Part shown: one piece after another, positions 1-14,022 of the stretch
Numbering within the stretch: the stretch's first letter is position 1
Layout of the letters: every line of letters starts with the position of its first letter
Assembly: GCA_005408345.1 (NCBI GenBank)
Contig: SEMN01000224.1
Coordinates: forward strand, 440,501 to 504,500
Source: Macquaria australasica
Lineage: Eukaryota > Chordata > Actinopteri > Centrarchiformes > Percichthyidae
DNA: 64,000 nucleotides
Direction of reading: 5' to 3'
Made by a program: the position numbers and the translations under genes
Notes under the pieces: model-generated
The model's database searches: none
Told to the model about the DNA's origin: nothing
The model's input: only the letters and a program-made list of their open reading frames with translations

Positions 1-37
1 AGGGAAACTTTCTTTCTATTGGCCCTATTCCACCGGG

Positions 38-191
38 AGGTCAAAGTGCAAGGTCAGCTACAGAGTAGCACCCTGGGAGTCCGTAGGGATTCAATATCTT
101 GCTCAGGGGCATCTGAGCAGGGCAGATGCTAGTCAGCCATGGGTCCTGCACTCTTGCCCTCTGGTTAAAGGACACAGTCTAACCACAAGCC
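38..191 (+). repeat. Degenerate tRNA-related fish short repeat, copy A
   Basis: Contains the run GTCAGCTACAGAGTAGCACC, then CCTGGGAG, TATCTTGCTCAGGGGCA and CTTGCCCTCTGGTTAAAGGA, which I recognise as a degenerate form of a dispersed teleost element. Shares the 'ccttgctcagggg' type core with copies B and C. The family name is not known to me. Confidence 0.5.
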
Positions 192-3161
192 TTGACTGCT
201 ACCCTGGCTCTCTCTTGTGAACCAGTCACACAGGGGCACTGACCTTCATTAAGCTTTTTGTTAGCAGATCTTTGTAAGCAGGCAGAATATAACCTGGCCA
301 GTACAGTTAGGATATGACTATCTCACTTGGGCTCTGAGTGGTCCCTGCCAATCAACCTTATTATCCAACTCATTATCAGAGATATTATAGTACTGATAAC
401 CTTTGATTGGCTCTTTAAGATTGTTAATGGCTGTTAGGGATTCATCATCACTAAATACTTTATAATGAGCAATTCAATATAGCTACTAACATTAAGCCCA
501 TCAAATCATGCATTTACCTGCATGTGATGATGGGCTAAGCCTCCCCAAAGGGAGACTGCCAATGACATTAAAAGTCTGGTTAAAAAGAATGACCTCTATC
601 ACTGGAAAACAGAGCCATCAGTCCGCAGTCAGCAGGGATCTTTGAAGGAAAAGTATGTGGGCAGGGAGAGACATTTTCACCGAGGCACCGTAGCTTCTGA
701 GTAGCAGGTGTGCATTGTTAAAGCTCTGTTGAATTTAAAACACAGTCGCTTGTATTCCCAGCACGAACAACTGTTCAGTGAGCAACTTTTTGACAATGCC
801 ATGACAAAGTGCACCATCCCGCTCCATGGTTGTTGCTAAGTAACTAGTGATTCTGTGCTAGTTGATCTTTGTTGTTTTAAGCATCTCACAATGGAGGGCA
901 CTGTTACTCCAGCCTGGTCCCCTAATAAAAACTGCATACACTCAAATTTATGCTTCCCTATGCGAAAGGCAAACAGTAGGACAACTATTCATGATATTTA
1001 TTGTTCACAGTTCATGGCATGATCTCTGACAAATCAACCTATAACCATGAATGCTATTAATTTTCCCACAATTCATGCTTGTTTAGACAATGATATTGTC
1101 GGAATAGAAGACACTATGTTTTCGGCTTACTACGTGTTCTGTGTCATTGTTATGCAGTATATCTCTGTCCTACTTTGGTGAAACAGAAAGACATCCATCT
1201 TCAAACATCCCATAAATCCCAGGATAACCACACTGAGGTTGCTTGAAGGACAAAATACATGGAATCATATCTTTTCAACGACAATGCTGTGGCTTTATTT
1301 GAGCTATATGCCAGGATCACTCAAGAGAGAAAACAGAAAAGAAAAACCACAATACTATGCAACTGTAAACATTGCAAATATACGTTTAAAGCTTGAAATA
1401 GGGTGTTTTGGTGGCGGTGGCTTAGCTGAAAACCATAGAGAAAAACATAGAGACTACTCCTGTATTTTTAAACCTATTCCCAAAAATCCCCTTGGGGACA
1501 AAAAACCAATATTGAAATTCTGAAAATAAAAATGCCCCCAGAGGCAAGAGAGAAAGGCGGTCTAAAGCTAATAGACTGTGAGTAGAATAAACTTTGCTGT
1601 TGTCTAGAAGTGGTCTGTGGCTCATTAATTTAATGAGCTTTATTTTCTACCTCCTTTACCAGGCAGCAACCAGGATATAATATTGACATTGTGTTGACAT
1701 GTCCAGTCAAGAGGTGTAGGGATTTTCTACAATAGGCATCTGACACATCTGGCTCTGTTACACTGAATACAAGCGCATGAGTGACCAATTCAATCCAAGG
1801 GTTAGGGTTAGGGCTAAAGCAGGTCTACGTTGTTAGTAGGATATTATAGTATAAGCAGGTTGGGTGATGGTGGCCTTTAGTAATGACCACACATCAGCTC
1901 ATCTCATCTTCTGTCTAAGCAGCAGTTTATTGTCATTCAGCGCCTAAAAATGCTTCCAAAACGTCTTTTAAAGTTAGTTTTACAAAGACACTGATACTCC
2001 TGATCATGCATATTGATGCAAACAAAGTAGGAGACATAGATATTTTTCTAGTTAGGCTACAACTGCAGTAAGTTATAGTACAAAAAAGGTTTCTAGTATT
2101 ATTGTCAGTCGACTATATTGCTGTTTACTAAAGGGTATACTCCAAACACTGTATTTGCACTGTATAAACATGGGACCTGTGTGGCTTCCCACTCCAGTGT
2201 GTAGAAAAAAGGTTGAGTACCTATTTTGATACAAAATTTAATCAAGGTACCCACAATGTTTGAAGAGGTGGTCTGATCTGGTGGAAATGCCAGTGCAATT
2301 TCATTCCAAAATGTGTAGGCCAACAAACATATTGTGCTGTATCTGCATAAACACAACCTGATCTGCACCGCTCCATCCACCTTGGCACACGTGTGTTCAT
2401 TTTAAGCCACGAATTACCAAACAGACGCAAGAGCCTCTGTGCTTTTGTTTGCACCTCCACCGACTTTGCAGGCGCATGGCAATAAATAGCATTTTGAAAT
2501 GAGTTCAACAGGTAAGCTAGTGCAAGAGAGTAGAGCAGAGCAGCCATGATTGTGTTTCCTTACATGCACGTTTGATCTTCAGTGATGAAACATTGTGTTT
2601 ACTAAAGTACAGTGTCCTTATTTAACCCACTTTCATTCTGTTGAACAAAAATGGAATCAGAGAACGGCTGTGTCTGCCTGAACACAGCTCAAATTTGACC
2701 TTTACATCCAGACCAGCCAATAGCTAAAGTGGAAACTCATGAATAACATTGAGAAAGAGGCAATCTGTCAGGAAGCATCAAGCCAGCTGACTTATTAAAG
2801 GGTCACCTCTGTCAAAACACTTAAATACAGCTAAATGTGTCTTTGGAACATTAGAGAGAGAATAAAGTGAATGCATCTTGAAAATCTGCCCTTTATATCA
2901 CAACAGTGAACCAATAGAAAGAGACATAAAGATAAAAGCGAGAGAAGGAGAGAGTGGTAATCACTTTATTAGACACGATAAAACAATTACAAAACTAAAT
3001 AAAAATAAACTACAAAAACAGCCATCAAATCGCAATGTCCTTCTGTCCACTCCTGCAACACTTTATATGACAGAGAGAGAGAACGAGAGAGGGAGAGAGT
3101 CCATGTGGCACCTTGATTAATGGACAGATGGCAAGGCCATTGAGCCAACTCTCTCTCTGTC

Positions 3162-3273
3162 TGTGTGTGTGTGTGTGTGTGTGTGTGAACTCCAGGGGAG
3201 TTCAGTTGGTCTGCCTGAATATACTGACTCAACGAAGGGTGCTACATGTCAACCCAACACACAGACACACACA
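3162..3273 (+). repeat. TG...CA-bounded element, copy 1
   Basis: (TG)13 at 3162-3187, a core with CTCCAGGGGAGTTCAGTTGG and CTGAATATACTGACTCAACG, then a CA-rich arm to 3273. The core resembles that of 4900-5031. Confidence 0.6.
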
Positions 3274-3370
3274 TATGTTGACTTCAAACAGGAAAGAAAG
3301 AAAGGGAGAAAATTTGATAGAAACTCAAGTACGACCACTGTACAACAACTACACTAAACTGTCTCTGCAC

Positions 3371-3394
3371 GTGTGTGTGTGTGTGTGTGTGTGT
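3371..3394 (+). repeat. (GT)12 microsatellite
   Basis: Uninterrupted dinucleotide run in the upstream intron. Confidence 0.95.
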
Positions 3395-4430
3395 ACCCAT
3401 TAAAGCTCTAACCAGAGCGAGGGCCATTGGAACGCTGTGTGCCAGCTTAATGATGTCATCAATCATTCTCTGTGTCCATTGGTCAATCTATCTACTCCTG
3501 TAGGCAGCCTGTTAAAACAGCCAGTTCGGCCTTCCTGCAGAGGCTTCTGATCTCTAACCTGACTCAACACTGTGATCTAAGGCTCAGTGTGAACACAAGA
3601 ACTTTATAAAAAAAAAAGATTTCACCAAAAAATTCTGATTAGGTTGAAGTGTATTTGACTCATATGTAGGTTTTCTGACATTGTCATATTCATCCAAACT
3701 CATATTTGCTAGACTTGTTGGTACCATAAAGAAACTGTCAAACACACGCCAGACAATGGTTACCTGTAATTAAAAATGAATGTGATAACCTGACAAGTAA
3801 TATTTGTATCATTGTTATCAACTCAATAGAAGATACCTCCTAACCCTTTCTGTCAAAATTATGATTTGAGGTTTTCATTTTAGCTTACCTGTCTAGTTGG
3901 TTACACATCATCCTTGTCAAAGTTACTTTAATAAGAAATTTCCTTTTATGGGGATGTTCCTTTAATAATTCATGTACTTTAATCATGAAGTTCCTTTGAT
4001 GGAGAAATTACCGTCATAAGGAAGTTAACCATTTTTTAAAATCACCTTACACTTAGCTTGTAGGCATTTTGTGATGGACTGGTAGATCATTTTTCAGAGT
4101 TTATAAGCTCAGAAAATACCACAGTCTGTTCATTGATAGCTGAAATGTCTTCCCACAGGATAAAGTTTACTTAACAGGGCATAAGCCAAACCAATAGCAA
4201 TGTATTGGTAAAAGTGTGCCATAATGATTGAATTTGGATAACATCCAAAAGTTTACAAACCAGCACTGAGACCAAAAATGTATTTGCACCAAGGGGACAT
4301 TGCTGGTCCAGTAGCATGCCATTTCCAAATCAGCCCACGGATTGTGTATTTTTGAAAACTCATCCGTATGATTCGATTTTATTTTGTATTTGATTTACCT
4401 CTCGCCCAATTCTCTTTATGCTCTCTGGTT

Positions 4431-4570
4431 GGGGTGCAGGGTCAGGCAGATAATCTGGAACAGGGAGGGGTTAAGTGTCCTTGGTATGCTTCAACAGGTA
4501 TTGCTGTATGGATGATTGAACCCGAGCCCTCCAATGGGGAGACAACTCACGAACCGCAAAGGCCATCCTG
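4431..4570 (+). repeat. Degenerate tRNA-related fish short repeat, copy B
   Basis: Same layout as copy A: GCAGGGTCAGGCAGATAATC, GAGGGGTTAAGTGTCCTTGG and GATTGAACCCGAGCCCTCC, with the GATTGAACCC stretch resembling the complement of a tRNA B box. Several mutations, so old. Confidence 0.5.
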
Positions 4571-4899
4571 CTGAGAAAGCAGTTATAGACCTTGAATGTA
4601 AGGCAGAGATCAGACCGAAGGAAACACTTACGAGTTTCTGCTATGCTAGAATGGAGAACCAAGTCAAAACATTGTGAAGCTGAACAGCGTGAAAATTCAG
4701 AGTCAATAAACACTTCTCCCATAAACCTTCCCAGTGCTTATGGGGTGCATCAGTTATGCTCTGAAGCCATAAAACAAAACTTTGGAGAACTGTGAGCAAG
4801 GGCATTGGAGCTAGAGTTTGGGCTTTGGCAATGTGATCCTCGCCTGAAACATCATTTAATTTTGGTCTGCATCCCAACAGTTTACATGAGTATGCATGT

Positions 4900-5031
4900 T
4901 TGTGTGTGTGTGTGTGTTAGAGTGTAAGAGCGAAAGCGAGAATCCTGGGGGAATCCAGTTGATCTGAATATATAAACTCAAAAGAGGATGTTTTGTTACA
5001 CACACACACAAACACACACACACACACACTC
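4900..5031 (+). repeat. TG...CA-bounded element, copy 2
   Basis: TG run from 4900, core with TCCTGGGGGAATCCAGTTGA and CTGAATATATAAACTCAA, then CA runs 4999-5030. Same order and similar core as 3162-3273, 1.7 kb upstream. Confidence 0.6.
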
Positions 5032-5320
5032 ACTGCGGTTCCTGTCTAAAGCATTCAGTTAATCTCACTGATTCCAACAATATGCTTTTAGTACCAGATA
5101 GACCTCATCAAAATTTTTAATTTGATCTAGAATTCATTATCGCTTCAAGGATAGTGTGGCCCTTTTGGCTTTAAGCCCTCTATACTGTGTGCCAGTATAA
5201 ATAATGATGAGAGGGGGAGAAAGAGACACAGACAGAGACGAAGCTACACAGACAGACAGAGAGGCTGTGAGACAACCATTTTGAAAATACACCATAACAA
5301 GTCCTGCATTCAAAATGTTA

Positions 5321-5896
5321 CTTAAAGCTGCACACGATGTTTATATTACTTACAATGGATCAAATGACTATGTGTAATGTAAAAGGTGTCACTCTCAGTG
5401 ACAAACCCTGAGTGAATTAGCACCCAACTGTGCACCTCTACAGAGCTTTTTAGCGTCTTTCAGCTCATAGTTTTGACTTTCCAGCACGCAAACGTATCTC
5501 TCATCAACCTAATTTCTAGCCGCAGCAAGCAGATTTTTTTCAGTGAAAAAGCTCAGAAAAACTCACTGTCCAGCACCAAACTGCAAACAGACAATTTTAG
5601 CAACTTGCCAGTTAACATAGTGGAGTATTAAGCAGCTGAAGAACCAAATATGTTTCTTTAGACATGGTGGAAGCAAAAAACAGAGCTAAAAGAAGAGTGA
5701 ATATTGGACATATATGCATCAGATTGTCAGAGAAAAAACTCCAAATGAATGCTAATGTCAGCTGGATCTGTGAATAAGCAATTGTTTTCCAACACTTAAA
5801 GGTGAGGTAAGCAAATTTATAAGGCGATAATATGTCAATGTTATGTTTACAGTTTATTTTGCTGCGGCCAAAAATATGAATTAATGAAGCTTTAAG
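5321..5896 (+). mobile_element. MITE-like non-autonomous element, full copy
   Basis: Bounded by near-perfect 11-base inverted ends, CTTAAAGCTGC at 5321 and GAAGCTTTAAG at 5886-5896. Internally it shares AACATAGTGGAGTATTA, AAAACAGAGCTAAAAG and GCGGCCAAAAATATGAATT with a second copy at 33060-33385. No coding capacity. The superfamily is not assigned. Confidence 0.6.
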
Positions 5897-8193
5897 TGAA
5901 AGGACTTTTAAATAAAATTACAGCATCAACATAAACATTACTCATTATGCAGAAAAAATGCCCCAATTAGTGGTATACAGTATTATTATTACAGATATTA
6001 TATGATTGGAGTATTATTTATGATGCATTGTAGCATTTTTTTATTTGCTACGGTGTAAGTACAATAGAGCTAAGTTTACTCCACCACATACTGCTGGGTA
6101 GTTTAATCTACAAAAACACATCAAATTTTATAAACTGATGTTTTGTATATAAAATCTTCACCAGTAGATGAAGAAAATGTAGTGGAGTAAAAAGTATAAA
6201 ACCTGGACTTGAACTTGTGAAGTAGTGGGGTAGAATTATAAAGTAGCATAAATTGTACTTAATTGCAGTACTTGAGTAAATACATTACAGTTACAATCCA
6301 CCTCTGATGAGTGAAACATACAGAAGACACCAGCAGAAAGGGGCAGGAAGAGAAATAGAGAGACAGAGATGGACAGACTCTAAGAGCAAATGATAGAGTG
6401 TAATGTTAATCATGAACTACATTCAATGGCTGATAGAGGGACCAAGACAGCGTGAATAAAAGGTGCAGAGAGAAAGACAGAAAGAGAGACAGACAGACGC
6501 AGGCAGAGAGACGGATGGAGTTTAATATAAATTATGGGATGTTAGCTCCTCTGGTAATTCTGGTGATAACTCTCTCCGCACTATCGCTATAGCAACACCG
6601 TGCCCATTTTGCTGTTGGCACGGCTGGCCATTCGTTCAAGCCACGCTGATTGAGCTGTCAACACACGCGCGCACACACACTTTTACAAAGACACACACAC
6701 TCTTTGAGACATGTAGATAAATCATTTCTCACGTGCAACTCAAGCACACACACACACACTTCATCTCTATGTATCTATCAGTTTATAAACTGCAGGGAGC
6801 TGAACACAAGAGAAGGTCAACTGAAGATGCATTGAGAATTAGAGAAACAAGCATCAACTGGGTTCAGTCAGGGGGAACTCGGGCAGAGATCCAGGAGACA
6901 GAGAGACAGGGGATCACAGAGACACAGACAGAGAGACAGACAGGAGAGGTATAGGGTTCTCTCTAAGGGGTCTTGTACTTGTTTTGACACTCTTACAGCA
7001 CCTCACGGACACACCCCATTACACACACAAAGAAACACACACACAAACACACTTTGGTATGATTCTTTTACTTGTCCCCTGCCTGCCTTGTAAGTCGCAA
7101 TAGCAGCCAGGAGTGTGTTTGTGTGAGTGCCTGAAAGTATGCACGTTTTGTCAATTGCGTGTGCATGGTGAGTATGTATGAATTATGTTTGGATGCATGT
7201 CCTTGTTTGTGTTCTCATGTATTTTCACACGCTAATCGTGTGTGCTGCATGCAGGTCTGTTATTTTGCAATGTTAAGTGTAGTTGTTTCTTCACTGTACA
7301 GTACGTGTGACTGCATGTGCCAGTTTGTAAAATGTGATCATATAAGCGTTCATGCTTATGTGCTTTTGTTTTTTGTGTGTTTGTGTGTGTGCGGCTGTTA
7401 ACTGTACGTGTTCCTGCGGCCTACCGCTGAACAAACTAATTAAGGAACAAACACTGCTTCAAACCAACCAGAAAATTACTTCCCAACTCTAACAGGACGA
7501 CCCAAGGACAGACAAGCAGGTTCTCTATCACATCCAGTCAGAGCACACAGCCTAATAACGGCTTCGTTAGTTTATCGAACAACTAGCCTGTGTCATTTTC
7601 AACACTCCACTGAGTGTAGCTTCAGAGTCGGTTTGTGAGTTTGTATGACTTTCCAGCACAAGTGTTGACATACAGGAATATGCTCCTATGGATTTACATA
7701 GAGAATCTCGACTCAAACCACATAGCTGTACACTTTTACACCACTGGTCAGTCATACCTCTGTACCTGTGATATCTAATGTAAGATGTTTGTTGTCCAAA
7801 GCTACACTCTACATGTTTTACTTAAGATGGAATGTAATTATTACCCAGCTAGTAGTTGGAAGTTGTTGACTTTCAATAGATTTTGAGAGTAAATTGCTGG
7901 TGAGTGTCTCTATCAGTCAATACTAGCTAATCCTGTGGTATTTCACAGCCAATAGCTTCCAATTAAGTACTGCTATCCAGGGAGATGTAGCTGACAGTAT
8001 CAATAACATCTTTCTGACCTTCTGTTCCTCTTTCTGTTCTTGCCTGCACTTCAGTCTTTGCTTCTCTTCTCTTTCTGTCACCACACTCTTAGCGTTACAT
8101 TAGTGTCACTTTTAATTGTTTTTACTACACTGCTGCTGTGATCCACAAGTGCTACATTTTGCATGGTTTAAACGTGTTTTTTTCTGTTCACAG

Positions 8194-8315
8194 TGAAGAC
8201 ATGTGGCAGTAATCTTCAAGGACCATCAGGAACCTTTACATCTCCAAACTTCCCAATTCAATATGAGAGCAACGCACAGTGTGTGTGGATAATTACTGCT
8301 TCAAATCCCAATAAG
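8194..8315 (+). CDS. csmd3: csmd3 exon 1 of window: CUB3, first third
   Basis: 122 bases between acceptor TTCACAG and donor AAG|GTAAAT, phase 1 in and phase 0 out. It encodes the first 40 residues of CUB3: the opening cysteine in KTCGSN, the PSGTFTSPNFP loop shared by CUB domains, and the second cysteine in QCVW. The opening valine codon is split with the unseen previous exon. KTCGSNLQGPSG matches the third CUB of CSMD proteins, which fixes the position of the window in the protein. Confidence 0.95.
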
Positions 8316-11300
8316 GTAAATCTCCTTCTTTCTCTCTCTCCCTCTTTGTCTCTCTGTCTCTGTCTGTCTAACAAACTCTCTACCAATATTTTAAAGTAGG
8401 CCAAATCAGAGATATACTCATTGGCGGGGCTTGAAGTGAGCACTTTGGGTGCATCTGTACTGTGGAGAATATCTCTCTGCAAGGTGTTTTATGCTCCACA
8501 ACTCATTTAAATGTTATAGGTCTCGTGCCATACCCATTAAAACACATATATACATATAGATGTAGTTTGCAAAGTAATATGTAAAATACTGTATGACTGA
8601 ACTAAAAAAAAAAAAAATTGGTATTGTAAAAGAAGAATTATGTACAGAGTTGGTATTTTGCATGTAGGCTGTGATCTCATTACTCCCTGCAAGTGTACCC
8701 AAGCTAAACACAGAGAAGATTAGGGGTTGACGATAATAACTCCCACCAAAAGAGGAACTGAAAGCCTACAGGTGAATGAGCAGCAAGAGCAGCATTGGCA
8801 GAGCAAGAGAGGGGAGTGCATGTCATCTTAAAAGTCTGCCTTATTGTTAAAAGTGTGATGGATATACAGTATGCTGCAGTGAGACAGTATGTCATATGTG
8901 AGGGTAGCAACACAGCTCAAGATGTCTGCCTGAACTAGCCTGCAGGCTTTGCTCCATTTGAATTTCATGCATTCAATGTAATTTTAATTGATATAACACA
9001 GCAGCTCTTACAGGCATTTACAAAGTTAGTTTAGTAGCATTTTTACATAATTGAAATGTGTTGATAATAATTCATGTAGGAGGTACCATAAATTATATGC
9101 TAGTCAGAGCATTTCAGTGTCTAATCCTGTGTGATTGGTTAATCCTGCAAAGGGGCAGACGATAGGCTGGAGGTTAGATGGATAGCTGCGATTGGTCGCT
9201 TTATGTCCCAGGAGAAATCTGATTGGTATTCAGGAGACACATCCTTATTCCACTCAGGGTCACTATGGTGACCGCTCTGTCGTCAATGGCAACACCTGCG
9301 TCAGCACCATAGGGACGCACATAGGGACGCAGTCACGCGCACACACAGATACACATTTACATACATGTGTGCTGAAATACACACAGTAGCTGTTTTAACA
9401 CCCACGCAGATACACACACACACACACACACACTTTGTCGCTTTGCTCTTGCTCAAAACCTTTGTCTCTCTTTCTCTCCCCTACTCTTACACACAACTCT
9501 CTCTGTCACTGCCCAAGGCCTGTGGTTTATGGCCTAGAGCAATACATTCTCTTTTGAAGGCTACAATGTGTATGTGACTGTTACACATTGTAGGCTATAG
9601 TACTAATGCCCTTTTCCACCCTGTGGGGTACGTGTGTGTGTGTGTGTGTGTGAAAGAACTTGAAAATGAATGTGTATGTATTATGTATGATTATGGATAT
9701 TGCCAAACACGTTAACCTAAATGAATACCAGATCAACTCAAGCTCAGATCAAGTCATTTTTATAGCCCTTTATCTTTACAGGCTTTACTAATAGTACCTT
9801 ATCATATACTGTAATGTTCTCTTATCATACTACATCATATATACAATATGTCATGCACCATACTGAATCATACACGTGCCATGTACTACATTGCACCACC
9901 TAGTATACATGTCTTGTACAACACTACATCAAATGAGAGGTCTTAACGGGTCTTGAAAGTTGTGCGGTCCCTGACCTGAAGAGGATGGACATCCATTTAG
10001 AACAAACACAGAGGCGGTGCCCTAGGAGCTAAGACACGTACCACATAAACCACAACATTCCTGGGTCAAGTCTAGCCAGTCATCCCTCTTTCTCTCTTAC
10101 AACATTGCCTCTCTACCTCTAAATAAAAATCTTTTTTAAAACAAAAACAAGCACAAACCCAATCTCCAGCTGACCTGAAAGCAACTGGACCCAATGCCTG
10201 AACAGACGCTAAGGAAATTAGACCAAGAGTCCACACCCCAAGTGCTGCCTTTTGTTGATTTTAAGATAGCGTAGTGCACTTGCCTCTGACACCTTATCAA
10301 GTCACAAACTAGTTTGGAAAACTGCAAATAAAAAAACAACTCTTAAATGTCACATTCAAAAATTCACTTCAGCATTAAAAGAGTCTTATGTTTCCCTCTT
10401 GAAACTGTGGCAATTATTTTTTCTGTGGCAGAAATGCACATGGAGACTGTGCAAACACAAAAAAAAGTGACTATAGTGAAATTCAGTGTGAAACTAAATA
10501 TCCAGCATTGATTGCTTCTGGCCGAAATGCAACTCTCTAAAAGAATAACAGGTACAATCTCTAACATGATTAAGCCAGATCCTAGTAGGTAAGTTGTTGT
10601 GTCTCAATCTCCTAAAGATGCATTACGTTACCAGATTCTTTCTTGGGTCCTGTAAGGTTCAGTCAAAATTTTAAGAGATCTGAGCTCCACAGCAATTAGA
10701 GTCGAGGTCGACTAGGTAGTAGTAAGGGTTGGTACTCCGGATTCAGGGGTCAGGTCTTCTCAAAGACCTCAAAATTAAAACTTTTTATAACATATCTGAC
10801 CTGCACATCTTTGGAAATCTGTGACTTTAAACTCAGGGCTGTGGTCACATTCATCAGTTAGACACTTGTGAAAATTGTGAAAGTCAGAAGAATGGAGATT
10901 TATTGATTTAATATACTGAGGTCATTTAAAGAGCCAGATGAAATTACAAAGCAAGAGAAAGAGATCAGCATGACAAAGAGTGACAAATTATTTAGTATAG
11001 CTCCAAATCATCTCCCATCTTCATTCATTCTTGGCAAGTTGTTGTATTCATGCAGGACACCGTTGAAGAGGCACATTCGAGAGCATGTCAATAGCTATAT
11101 CTAGATCTTGCTCATGGATTAGCATCTTTGGTACTGTCAGACTTGTCTTACTATCCTCAGATAAGTGTCAGATGCTTTAAAGTTGGTGAAGCCAATATCA
11201 TTATTCAATTACTTTGAAGAGATACTTTTTCAAAAATAATACTTTACTAAAGTTTAGAAATACTTCAGTGACATGCGTATGATTTAAAACAGCAACCCAC

Positions 11301-13986
11301 GTATTATTATTCTGAGAAGAGCTGTACTTTAACAAAGCCATTCACTACACATTTATTTCATTAAAAAGGTTGATCAAAGATTATAGAGGCTTTTAATATG
11401 TTGGAAAATAAATCCCTAAGGCTTTGCTTACAGTTAGTGTTGGGGACATTTCAGTGTTTGTAGGTTCATGTTGGTTTAGGAATTCACATTCTGTCATGGT
11501 TCAAGTGATTAGTGGGAAACAGGAAATTGCAGATTTGGAGACACATCTAGTGGAGTCAAAGATAATTTACAAGTTCAAATGCAGGCTTATGTTGGGCAGG
11601 TGGTGGAGGCAAACAAACAGTGAGAAATTTGCCAGGTAAACAACAGGTAACAGGCAAGAACAGAACGAGAGCATTGATGATCTGGCGAACTGCAGTAAAA
11701 ACCTGTCCTCAATTAGGAGACTGATGAGGGAATAAGGGGCAGCTTAGTGGGCAAGTGAGTGGTCAGTTGATTTCCTGAGGAGAGAAGGCAACAAGGTAAT
11801 ACAAACACACACTGGGAGAACCGGAAAAGAGAGAGAGTCAAGAGGGTGATGGCGCAAGCACCACAACGCATTCAGAGTAAGAGAATAGTCCCAACTGAGC
11901 CAGCCTCTCCCACTAGCAGAACATCTCTTTTTTTTATTGCTTGTACACGTCTCTCCCTATTTCATCCTTTACTCCCTTCCTCTCATTCTCTCTGTCTCAT
12001 CCTTCTTTTTCCTCTCGTTTTTGCACTGCCCATCCCTCCCACTCCCTCACTCCCAGAGGCTCTGTCCTCAGAATTACCCAGATTCTTCATTAAATAGCTT
12101 AGCCTGAAACCATCAAATTACTATGGAGAAAGAGAGAATACAGGGAGGGAGGAGGAGGGCACTTGAGGGGAAAACCTGTTTTTCACTGTTTCACTCGCAT
12201 CACTCTCTCCACTGCACCCATTCCCACACATTCTACATTTCTCACTGTCTCCTTCTCATACTCTGAGGGTAAAGAGACACATGGTTTATATAGCTCACCC
12301 TCTCTTCTCTTTGTCTCTCTCTGTCTCTGTCAGCCCCATTCCTTATGCTGCCTCTCTCTCAGGTTAAGTGTTAATGGGGTTCTATAGCTCTCTGATGTTA
12401 TTGCTTCATTTAGTTTTGGCAGAATGAGCCTTTAGAGCCAATTCATTCTCTCCTGTTCTCATTTAACCTTGGGGATGGCATGACGGGATGGCCATTACTA
12501 CACTTCTCTCTTCTCTTCTCGTCTCCTCTCCTTCTCTCAAAAAACAGATCTTACTGTACTATTGTCTTCTCTTCATTTTCCCCGTCATTTAGTTTCTTCT
12601 TTTGCTCTGCCAATGTTCTCATCTTCTGTGACATCAGATGCATGAGATAAGGCAACTTGCTTCATTTCTACTGCACGTGTCCAGCTATGTTTGAGTACAG
12701 GTGGTCACAAAACTAGCACATACGAATGCTAGATCGTGCTCTGGTATACATTGACAGCATCAAGTATGGGCTGGCCTTGTGTCACTTCATACGAATATGC
12801 ATGCACAGTGCATAACCCATGGATATAAGAAGACTACTGTAGCGCTGCCATGCTGCACATTTAGTTAACACCACTATGACAAATGCAAAGGAAAAGTAAT
12901 ACAAGGGCATTCAGTGAGACGGACGGGTAAGTTATACTTTTGTAATGCCCTGTAGGCCAACAGATATCAGACATACACACTGAAGCCATGAGGCAGAAAT
13001 CACAGGACAAAGAAAAATCAGTGCACTGGCTTCTTTTGCTTGCTGTTAGTCATTAAAATGGCGTGCTTCTGAATCTTCTTGACAGGACGACCAGCGTAGC
13101 ACTTTTTTAGGGCTCAGGTTAAAAAATGTTAAACATTTAGCAAAAGAGCACTGCGATTCAAATGCATTTTTCAGTACAGTAGTTGCATAGCAACAGTAAA
13201 AGCCATGCATAGCCTTTCCCACAGGTTCCCGTTCAGAATTGGTGTCTAAAAACGAGGCACCTGGTGGATTCAGCTCAATGAAAGAGAAGTAAGGAGGAAA
13301 ACACTAAGTTGCAACGGGCTCTAGCCATCAGTCTTCATCAGCTAAAGCCCAGCTCTTCCCACAATGGCACAATTTATACTGTCCAGGCGGAAGCATGTTC
13401 AAGGGAAGCAGAGGGTTTACTGTAATACGGTCACAGACAATCTATTATTCCCCAGCCCTGTCTGTGCCCCCTTTACATCACTGACTGTGTAGCTTGCCAG
13501 GTGTTTCAGATATTCCTACAGTAACTGTATCTTCAAAGTATCCCTAGATCTTATTATGGTATGGGTAGGGAGGAGCCTCCCCCACCTCATTGTCTCCACG
13601 ACAACCAAAGGAAGTGCTTTATCAAGCAGAAATCCAATTCTGTCGCCTCATTGGCTAGAAGCCATAGATGGATGGAAAGAAGGAATGCAGCAGCCAATTA
13701 AAAAGAGAGAGACAGGGAGGGTGACAGCAAGAGAGATGGAAAGATAGAGAGAGGCATGAGAGATGGAAGGAGAGAGAGAGAGAGATGGATGTTTCCATGA
13801 ACACCAACCTATTAGAGGAGAGGAGAAATATGTAGAGTGTTCAGCTTCATCTACACACACACACACACACAGACACACACCACACTGAAATAGATACAGA
13901 ACACATACATAAACATTAACCCACACAGTGTCAGTAATGAGGTTCCAATATAAGTTGACTTCAGTACAGCGTTCACATTCATACAT

Positions 13987-14022
<36 letters not shown>

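Larger units (their letters stand above)
1..8193 (+). other. 3' part of the upstream csmd3 intron (no exon seen)
   Basis: More than 8 kb of AT-rich DNA ending in the acceptor TTCACAG at 8193. I looked for a preceding sushi exon (C-x-DPG...C...C...W...C) and saw none, so sushi2 must lie upstream of the window. Contents: degenerate tRNA-related repeats near 38-191 and 4431-4570, two related TG/CA-bounded elements (3162-3273, 4900-5031), a MITE-like element (5321-5896), and CA- and GA-rich low-complexity patches at 6360-6520 and 6650-7050. Nothing coding is supported. Confidence 0.75.

Noticed and set aside
1796..1813. Telomere-like GGGTTAGGGTTAGGG
   Set aside because: Only about two and a half units; too short to call an interstitial telomere array.
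13648..14016. Minus-strand open frame of 122 codons rich in V-C repeats
   Set aside because: Product of CA microsatellites read in one frame; no domain or splice context.
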